Assembly: GCF_001907975.1 (NCBI RefSeq)
Contig: NZ_CP017834.1
Span: 2,637,356-2,701,355, forward strand
DNA length: 64,000 nt
Reading direction: 5' to 3'
Origin: Silvanigrella aquatica
Lineage (GTDB): Bacteria; Bdellovibrionota_B; Oligoflexia; Silvanigrellales; Silvanigrellaceae
In this document: piece after piece, positions 8,938 through 15,552 of the stretch
Position numbering within the stretch: the stretch's first letter is position 1
Layout: every line of letters starts with the position of its first letter
Notes under the pieces: generated by a model
The model's database searches: none
Told to the model about the DNA's origin: nothing
The model's input: the letters and a program-made list of their open reading frames with translations, nothing else
Program-made: the position numbers and the translations under genes

Positions 8938-9696
8938 TTATATTTCCTTTTCAGATGGAATATCTAAATCCAGTTCAACGGAAACTAATGAGGAGTTTAA
9001 TTTTAAATTTTTTAATATTTCTAATAAATTAGAGTTTTTCTTTGCTCTTAAAAACATCATTTTATCGTCTGGAAAATTTTTAATTATTTTTACATGATAA
9101 GCATTTTGAAAATACTGAATGTCTCCAATTTGATTTTTATATTTTATAATATAACTACCATTTGAATAAAAAATGGTGTCATTATTTTTATTTATAACTA
9201 ATAATTTTTTGTCATAATTTAAGTTTCGGTAGGAATTTGAAGATGATTTATAAACATTGTCATTATCTTGCCACAAATACTCTTTATTTTTATTTTTAAT
9301 ATTGTTTAATTTAATTACAGTGACATTATCTACAAAATAAAATTTTGAATTATTGGATAACTTTGTTAATGAATTTTTCTTTAATAAATTAAAGAAATCT
9401 TTTTGACTTTTATAAGTTGTTTTAACATATTTATTTTCATCATAATTCAAATAATTTCCAAATACATCTATTTCATTTTTCTTATTTAAATTATTTTCTT
9501 TAATTGAATTTTTTTTACTTATAATATCACCTTTTTCAGTCGAAATTTTATTTGAATCATTATTTTCTTTCAGATTATTTTTAGCTATATTATTTTCATC
9601 TTTTTCTGAAAATTTATCTTTTTTCCCGAAATAAAAAATTAATAATAAAAATAAAAAAACAGTGAATATATATAATATTATTTTTTTAACTTTCAC
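8938..9696 (-). CDS. Membrane-anchored protein, probable detached pro-domain/partner of the S8 protease
   Basis: 252 residues starting at GTG 9696, which has an AGGAGA site 6 bases upstream. A single N-terminal transmembrane segment (IILYIFTVFLFLLLIFYF) is followed by about 70 Lys/Asn-rich residues, then a folded C-terminal half. The last 60 residues (HVKIIKNFPDDKMMFLRA... LKLNSSLVSVELDLDIP) resemble the end of subtilase pro-domains, where a 'p-V-x-x-V-E-p-d' strand precedes cleavage. The next gene starts 2 bases later with a protease that lacks a pro-domain. I infer translational coupling and a trans-acting chaperone or inhibitor. The similarity is judged by eye only. Confidence 0.6.
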   Translation of the reverse strand: MKVKKIILYIFTVFLFLLLIFYFGKKDKFSEKDENNIAKNNLKENNDSNKISTEKGDIISKKNSIKENNLNKKNEIDVFGNYLNYDENKYVKTTYKSQKDFFNLLKKNSLTKLSNNSKFYFVDNVTVIKLNNIKNKNKEYLWQDNDNVYKSSSNSYRNLNYDKKLLVINKNNDTIFYSNGSYIIKYKNQIGDIQYFQNAYHVKIIKNFPDDKMMFLRAKKNSNLLEILKNLKLNSSLVSVELDLDIPSEKEI

Positions 9697-9882
9697 AATA
9701 TATCTCCTATTTTGATTCAATTACATATATTCGGAATTATATTTTTTTTTTTATTTTTCTCAATAAGAATCCAAGCTTCAATCAAAAATGCAAGATCATA
9801 TTAAAAATAATTAATATGTCAATTTTTATGAAAAATTAAAAACGTCAATATATTTTCTTTTTGTAATCTTATCTATTCTCGA

Positions 9883-9993
9883 GGTCACAGTGCAAAATTG
9901 AATCGGAGTGGATATTTATGTTATGCCCACGCTCATCAGCATGCGACGGAGCTGGCCTTGGAAAATCTGCTGGAAGGAACCAAAATTAAATAA
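9883..9993 (+). pseudogene. Coding relic, C-terminal end of an unknown gene
   Basis: An open frame of 36 codons ending in TAA, with composition much richer in G and C than its flanks. It reads like a protein C-terminus (SGYLCYAHAHQHATELALE, then NLLEGTKIK). It has no credible start. The sharp change in base composition at about 9883 and 9985 suggests the tail of a lost gene or a horizontally acquired fragment. The family is not recognised. Confidence 0.4.
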
Positions 9994-10089
9994 TTATTTC
10001 ATTATATCATTTGTCAAAAAAATCACTTAAAAAATATTATTAAAAAAAAATAGATTAATATTCCTCTTTCCTTTAAACCATATAGATAT

Positions 10090-10122
10090 GATATAAAAAG
10101 ATAGAACTTATCTTTTTATATC
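10090..10122. promoter_or_regulatory. Perfect 14-bp inverted repeat upstream of ackA
   Basis: GATATAAAAAGATA at 10090-10103 pairs perfectly with 10109-10122, with a 5-base loop, ending 50 bases before the ackA start. No T-run follows on the plus strand. It may be an operator for a dimeric regulator or an RNA leader hairpin. Confidence 0.4.
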
Positions 10123-10172
10123 TCTGATTTTTACCAAATGCTGAAATATTTAGCTAAGGGGCAATTGAAATT

Positions 10173-11414
10173 ATGAATATTCTAGTCATTAACAGCGGGA
10201 GCTCATCCCTTAAATTCCAAATCATTGAAACCGATCAAAATATGATAGACGGTTCAAGCGATAAGGTAAAAGTAAAAGGCTTGATCGATCGCATTGGCAC
10301 ACAAGCACTTGCCAAAATTGCTGTCACCAACGGAATTGAAGTGAAAGAATCCATCGCTATTCGCGATCACTCCGCAGCTCTCGATTATATTTTTCGTAAA
10401 ATCACTTCAGGGACTTTAAATATCGAGGGCATATTTTCCCTTTCCGATATTCATGCGGTTGGTCACCGTGTTGTTCATGGTGGCGAAAAGTTTTCAAAAT
10501 CGGTTCTTGTCGATAAAAGTGTTTTAAAAGAAATTGAAGACTGTATCGATCTCGCACCTCTGCACAATCCTGCAAATTTAAAAGGCATACAAGCCACTCT
10601 TGCGCTTTTCGGTGAAAAAGTTCCCCATGCTGTCGTATTTGATACCGCTTTTCATTCATCAATTCCTGAAGTAAATTATTTATACGCGTTACCTTACCAA
10701 TACTATCGCCGCTATCGTATTCGTAAATATGGTTTTCATGGCCTTTCACACCGTTACGTAAGCTACCGCTACCGTCGTATTGTTTCCTTAGAGCGTGATC
10801 AATTAAATTTAATCACTATTCACCTAGGAAACGGCTGTTCTATTTGCTCTATTAAAGGTGGTAAATCATTTGATACCTCTATGGGCTTCACTCCTTTAGC
10901 TGGACTTATTATGGGAACACGCGCTGGAGATATTGACGCATCTATCCCTGAATTTTTAGCTCATAAAGAAGGAATTTCTTTATCAGATATAGATATTTTA
11001 TTAAATAAAGCATCTGGGCTTTTAGGAATATCAGGCCTGACAAATGACATGCGCGAATTGCTTGATGAAGAAAGAGAACACCACGACAGACGTGCCACTC
11101 TCGCCATCGATATGTTTACCATGAGAATTAAACACTATATTGGTGCTTACCTCGCACAAATGGGCGGAGCCGATGCTATTTTATTTACAGGTGGTATTGG
11201 TGAAAACTCTTCAGAAGTACGTAGAAGAATTTGTACTGATTTAGGGTTTTTTGGTATTGAATTAAATGAAGAAGCAAATAAACAAAAATGCTTTGGAGCC
11301 GAAGGAAATATTTCTACAGAGAATAGCAAAATAAAAGTTTGGGTTATCCCAACAAACGAAGAACTTATGATCGCCCGCGATACTTTTAGATGCGTGGCAG
11401 GCCTGCCCGTTTAA
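10173..11414 (+). CDS. ackA: Acetate kinase
   Basis: 413 residues, full length. It interconverts acetyl phosphate + ADP and acetate + ATP in the cytoplasm, forming the Pta-AckA pathway with the phosphate acetyltransferase encoded at 19142-20083. ASKHA-fold signatures are clear: the N-terminal MNILVINSGSSSLKFQI, then GFHGLSHRYVS, HLGNGCSICSIK, DTSMGFTPLAGLIMGTRAGD and LFTGGIGENS. An AAGGGG site lies 11 bases before the ATG. Pta and AckA are usually encoded side by side; here they are 8 kb apart and on opposite strands, separated by accessory genes. Confidence 0.97.
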   Translation: MNILVINSGSSSLKFQIIETDQNMIDGSSDKVKVKGLIDRIGTQALAKIAVTNGIEVKESIAIRDHSAALDYIFRKITSGTLNIEGIFSLSDIHAVGHRVVHGGEKFSKSVLVDKSVLKEIEDCIDLAPLHNPANLKGIQATLALFGEKVPHAVVFDTAFHSSIPEVNYLYALPYQYYRRYRIRKYGFHGLSHRYVSYRYRRIVSLERDQLNLITIHLGNGCSICSIKGGKSFDTSMGFTPLAGLIMGTRAGDIDASIPEFLAHKEGISLSDIDILLNKASGLLGISGLTNDMRELLDEEREHHDRRATLAIDMFTMRIKHYIGAYLAQMGGADAILFTGGIGENSSEVRRRICTDLGFFGIELNEEANKQKCFGAEGNISTENSKIKVWVIPTNEELMIARDTFRCVAGLPV

Positions 11415-11452
11415 TAAATATGAAAATCAAAATAACTCATTGTATATTTTAA

Positions 11453-11481
11453 TGATGATATTTAATTATTAAATATCATCA
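11453..11481. terminator. Bidirectional terminator between ackA and the broken solute-binding gene
   Basis: A perfect 13-bp inverted repeat (11453-11465 with 11469-11481) with a 3-base loop lies between two converging genes. It is AT-rich, with only a short pyrimidine stretch after it. Confidence 0.55.
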
Positions 11482-11519
11482 CTTTCTTAAATCATAAAAA
11501 AATTAAATCAATTACACCC

Positions 11520-12381
11520 TCACTTCAAATTATAATCTTTCTTCATTAAAATTTTATCAATTTCACCATTTTTAATAGCTACTTCAATTTTCCTATCGTA
11601 TTCATCAAGAATTTTCTGTGCATTCGGAAAATTTTTTCTAATACAAAGCTTAAATAGACTTTTATTTTGCTTTATAAATGCAATTTTCTTTATTTTAATA
11701 TTATCTAATAATTCTTTTTTTATTATATATTTAATATTTATTTCATGAGCTCCAAGAAAAACATCTGCTCTATTAGCATTTAGCATTTAGCATTTAGCAT
11801 TTAGCATTTAGCATTTAGCATTTAGCATTTAGCATTTTAAGGGTATTAATCAGACTTGGTAAAAAATATACATTTTCTCTACTTTTTTCATCTATATATA
11901 AATTTTCCTTAGTCCAAGCATTACCAATATAGTCGATTAATCGAATTTTTTTTAAATCATCAATACTTTTAATATTTTCAATTTCTTTTAATTTTGGACT
12001 TTTTATTGAATAAGCATAGCCTAGTGAAGCTTCGTAAGATGTATTTTTCTGAAAGAAAAGAAATTCATCTCTTTTCTTATTAAATAAAGTGATATGAGCA
12101 TCAAACTCACCCTTTTTAACCATTTCTTGAGCTCTCTCCCAAGGAAAACCTTCTTGAATCACTTTATACCCCATTTTTTTACCTAGAATTAATTCTGCTA
12201 TATCAATAAAAATTCCATTAATTTTGTTGTTTTCAGTATAAGATAAAGGAGGATAGTCTTGATAATAAGCAATTTTAATTGTCTTAATATTAGATTCTAA
12301 AGAATTAGCATTAACAGCACTTATTAAAAATAAAAAAAGAACAATATTTCTTATCTTTAAATTTATTCTTATTATTGTCAT
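11520..12381 (-). pseudogene. Family 3 solute-binding protein (ABC transporter type), disrupted by a 7-bp tandem repeat
   Basis: The two open frames 11815-12381 and 11520-11786 belong to one gene. The first part has a signal peptide (NIVLFLFLISAVNANS) and the SBP_bac_3 start (IKIAYYQDYPPLSYTENN, then GIFIDIAELI and the WERAQEMVKKGEFDA region). The second continues the domain (NRADVFLGAHE ... KNGEIDKILMKKD). Between them are nine copies of AAATGCT. With two copies the frame reads LKMLNANRADV without interruption; any further copy brings in a TAA. Such proteins bind amino acids or similar small solutes in the periplasm. I start it at ATG 12381, whose AGGGGG site lies right at the edge of IS copy B; an ATG at 12417 lies inside the IS. 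No permease or ATPase genes are adjacent. Confidence 0.85.
11775..11837. repeat. Nine tandem copies of a 7-bp unit inside a solute-binding protein gene
   Basis: Exactly 63 bases: nine perfect copies of AGCATTT (AAATGCT on the coding strand). Seven is not a multiple of three, so copy number changes shift frame. The unit itself brings a stop codon when read through three copies. The ancestral count appears to be two. Perfect copies indicate recent expansion by slippage. Confidence 0.95.
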
Positions 12382-12457
12382 TAATAACCCCCTAAAGTGA
12401 TTCCTTTTAGTGGACAATATGCTATGAACTTAGGCGTTCATATAGAAGGGTTGTCCC

Positions 12458-12745
12458 ATGGTAAAGAAGAAATCAGTTAAAAGTCAATATTCTCTTGAGT
12501 TTAAAAACCAAGTCCTTGAAGTCTTAGAAAATAGCCCTAAAAGCATGGCTCAGATAGCTAGGGAGTTTGAGGTTTCCTACCCCACTCTGAATAGCTGGAA
12601 GCGTTCTATTGGCGAAAAGGAAAATTCAAATATAAAGAAAAACTCTGACGAATTGAAAAAGCTAAAGCGAGAATACGAGCTTTTAAAAAAGGAAAATGAA
12701 ATCCTAAAAAAGGCGGCAAGCTTCTTTGCAAAGCAACTCGATTAA
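12458..12745 (+). CDS. IS3-family OrfA (HTH DNA-binding), copy B
   Basis: 95 residues, identical to copy A: an N-terminal helix-turn-helix followed by a Leu/Lys/Glu coiled coil at residues 65-88. It contributes the end-recognition part of the OrfAB transposase. The reading frame is intact up to the slippery heptamer at 12706-12712 and its own stop at 12743-12745. Confidence 0.92.
   Translation: MVKKKSVKSQYSLEFKNQVLEVLENSPKSMAQIAREFEVSYPTLNSWKRSIGEKENSNIKKNSDELKKLKREYELLKKENEILKKAASFFAKQLD
12706..12712 (+). other. Programmed -1 frameshift heptamer A_AAA_AAG, copy B
   Basis: Codons CTA AAA AAG in the orfA frame contain A_AAA_AAG. After a -1 slip the frame continues without a stop (KGGKLLCKATRLKYEFIL) into orfB. 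A palindromic CTTTGCAAAG about 15 bases downstream could add to a stimulatory structure. Confidence 0.75.
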
Positions 12746-12759
12746 AATACGAGTTTATA

Positions 12760-13596
12760 TTGCTAGAGAAGCTTAATTATCCTATTCTTTTACTTTGCAA
12801 AGTAATGTGCGTTTCTAAAAGTGGATTTTATAAATGGCTTGAGTGTAAAGATAAAAATCATCAATTTGAGTTTAGCCTTGAAGAAGAAATAAAAAAAATA
12901 CATACTTCTTCAAGGGGTACATATGGAAGACGGCGAATTTTATCAACACTTAAAAAGTCATTTATTAAAGTTGGAAAAAAACGAATATCCAAGATTATGA
13001 AGAAACTAAATCTGAATGGGGTCGGCAAACCTAAATTTAAAACAACAACAAAGGTTGATAGGCAAGCGATACATTTTCCGAATTTAATTTCAGGGGATTT
13101 TACTTCCTATAAGCCCAACGAACTTTGGACCAGCGATATTACTTATATTCCAACGAAAGAGGGCTGGGTTTATTTGTGCATAATATTGGATACTTTTTCA
13201 AGAGCAATAATTGGTTGGAGCATGCAAGATAATCTAAAAAGAGAAATTGTTTTGAATTCACTAAACATGGCATACAAAAAAAGATCTCATTTTCCAAATG
13301 GAATAATTTTTCATAGTGACAAAGGATCACAATATTCAAGTAAAGAAGTTAGAAAATATTTAAAATTAAATCATTTTCATCAAAGCATGAGCAATAGCTG
13401 CTATGAGAATTCTATTACAGAAACATTTTTTTCCACTCTAAAAAAAGAATTGGTACATCGATGCAATTTTCTTACTAGAAAAGAAGCAAAATCTTCGATT
13501 ATAGAATATATTGAGGTGTTTTATAATCGAATTCGTGCGCACTCTGCCCTTGATTATCTTGCACCATTAGAGTATGAAAAAAATTATGAAATTTAA
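12760..13596 (+). CDS. IS3-family transposase OrfB (DDE integrase domain), copy B
   Basis: 278 residues, identical to copy A. It has the integrase core with the DDE acidic triad (TSDITY, HSDKGSQY, ITETFFSTLKKE). It lies in the -1 frame relative to orfA, 14 bases after the orfA stop. The nominal start is a TTG without a convincing ribosome site, so synthesis as an OrfAB fusion is more likely than independent initiation. Intact and probably active. Confidence 0.93.
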   Translation: MLEKLNYPILLLCKVMCVSKSGFYKWLECKDKNHQFEFSLEEEIKKIHTSSRGTYGRRRILSTLKKSFIKVGKKRISKIMKKLNLNGVGKPKFKTTTKVDRQAIHFPNLISGDFTSYKPNELWTSDITYIPTKEGWVYLCIILDTFSRAIIGWSMQDNLKREIVLNSLNMAYKKRSHFPNGIIFHSDKGSQYSSKEVRKYLKLNHFHQSMSNSCYENSITETFFSTLKKELVHRCNFLTRKEAKSSIIEYIEVFYNRIRAHSALDYLAPLEYEKNYEI

Positions 13597-13777
13597 CCGT
13601 CCACTTTTCGGGGATCACACCAGGTGTTTTCATTTAATCTATTTGTCACTATTTATTAATTAATTAGTAATTAATTTACACAAAAATAACAATAAAAAAA
13701 ACACTTAATTTTATTAATAAATATCCGAATAAAAATATAGATTTTAAAAGAAATTATAGATTTTTATGGAGTTTAAT

Positions 13778-15476
13778 ATGAATTATAGTTTCAAGTTAAT
13801 TATTTTTTTCATATTATTTTTTAGTATTTACTTATTAATTTCCATTTTTTATAAAGCACATGCTGAAAACAATGTGACTATGGGATCTCCTCCAAATGTT
13901 ATTCAATATGATCACTCAAAAGGATTGATGGAAAGATAAAACTCAATCACCTTTCTATTCCAGGAACAGATGATTCTGCTTCATTATATGGAGGCGATAT
14001 GCTTCAAACCCCATCCTTATCAATACAGAATCAGCTTAAGGCAGGAATAAGAGTTTTTTGATCTTCGTCTAAATGTTTCTGGAAGAAAATTTTTTTAAAA
14101 CAATGGAAAATCATAGTTCAAATACAGAAGTTGATTTTTTTGGAAATACATACACACCTTCCGATAATTCTAAATGCGCCCAGAATTGTAATGATTTAAA
14201 TTTAAATAAAGTTTATGAATCTTTAATTGCGGTTAATGTCAGAAAAAACCATGAATTAAACAAAGAATTTTCTTTAATAAACCTTAAAATTATTACTGAA
14301 ATGCGACAAGAAATGAAAGATGAATTTAATAAATTTTTAAATAATTGGATTAATTTAAAAGACGATAAAATTATTTATCCTTCTTTACAAAGACAAAAAT
14401 ATCAAACTGTTAATGACCTACCTGCAAATGCTAATAAAAATCAAAAATTAACCTATGTACTTGGCTTACCAATAACTATTAATGGTATAGTATATATAAA
14501 CCCAAACCCTGATTCCTCTTTACAATATGACTATATTATATCCAATAGCTTAGGTGATAGTTTCAAAGGCACAGGTGATAGAGTTGGCTTAATAAATTCT
14601 ACAGCTATTTTTAAGAATGAAAGAGAATATTCATTTCGCGCTTTTATACTACCATTGAGAGGGTATAGAAAAGATTTTAAGTATGAGCAAACATTGCAAT
14701 ATGGTATTTCCGATCTTGATGTTGAAGAATTAAAAGCTCCTCCCGGTTCTTTGGGATGGATAAATCAAAGAGCTCATTGTTTTGTAGAACCCAATGTGAC
14801 CCTTTACTCTAAATCGATTCATGCTAAAAATATTCCAATTGCTTGCGGACTTTCTGGTTCAACAAATTTAGCAATAACATCACTTTTTGCGTATAATATA
14901 AATCTTTCAGAAAAAGAGATGCGTTTATTTCTTCTGCAAGCATGGTCTATTTTATCAATAGATACAGGGCATTCCTTACAAGAGGTTTTGTCTACTGCGA
15001 AACTCATTGCAATTTATTATAATGCCTTATTAAAGCAACACGATACAGAATATAAATATCTTATCAATTATTTTCCGAAAAATACATTAAATAATTTAAA
15101 TTTGATTACAAAAGAAATTCGACCTCTTGATGAAAACAACGAAATTACTGACACTTTTAAATGGGATTCCATTGAGACTAAAATATTTAAATTTGATTCT
15201 GATTCAAAAACATCTCCTAAAAAACGGTTTGTGTTTGCTACTGAATATGGAAAAGAAAAAAAATATCAAGAGTTAACAGCTGAAGAAAAAAGTGAAAGAA
15301 TAGAATTTGAATATTATTTCAAACAATATGATGAACTAAATGCTAACAACGCTTATTTTGGAGCATATTACGATAGTTTCTTTAAACACATTAATCCTTC
15401 ATCCATTAATAATATAAGGTTAGAAGCACAAAAGTCATTTAAAAATTACTTCAACCGAAGTTGTTTTATTAAATAA
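13778..15476 (+). pseudogene. PI-PLC-like secreted protein with three frameshifts
   Basis: Translation starts at ATG 13778 (a GGAG site overlaps an upstream ATG) with a signal peptide (LIIFFILFFSIYLLISIFYKAHA). The frame breaks at about 13930 (one base missing in a G run), at the T6 run 14054-14059, and again at the T7 run 14090-14096, after which 460 codons are open to 15476. Correcting these gives LNHLSIPGTDDSA...SLSIQNQLKAGIRV-FDLRLNVSG, the N-terminal signature of the phosphatidylinositol-specific phospholipase C X domain. The catalytic His of the usual PGTHDS is Asp here, so activity was probably lost or changed. The long C-terminal part (WINQRAHCFVEPN, IPIACGLSGSTNLA) matches no family I recognise. 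Homopolymer errors in sequencing are an alternative for the frameshifts but not for the His-to-Asp change. Confidence 0.7.
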
Positions 15477-15552
15477 TTTAAATTTCTATAAAATCAAGAC
15501 CCGTATACGACAGTTTGTATGTAATATGTAGTAATTTTAACACCTGTGAAAT

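Larger units (their letters stand above)
9697..10172. other. Divergent intergenic region with a coding relic and a hairpin
   Basis: About 475 bases between the divergent protease pair and ackA. Most is very AT-rich and holds nothing I can name. Two elements inside are listed separately: a more GC-rich coding relic (9883-9993) and a perfect 14-bp inverted repeat (10090-10122). Confidence 0.5.
12393..13623 (+). mobile_element. IS3-family insertion sequence, copy B
   Basis: A 1231-bp element in the opposite orientation to copy A (2425-3655), with identical open frames. Imperfect terminal inverted repeats share GTGAT, CC and AGTGGAC. It sits 11 bases upstream of the solute-binding protein start codon, so that gene's native promoter has probably been separated from it. 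No target-site duplication is visible. Confidence 0.92.

Noticed and set aside
11775-11837. Possible CRISPR-like array
   Set aside because: The units are 7 bp, perfectly contiguous and without spacers; this is a microsatellite.
2425-13623. Composite transposon bounded by the two IS copies
   Set aside because: The inside holds core genes (proC, ackA) and there are no target duplications at the outer ends; an inversion-prone segment is the simpler view.
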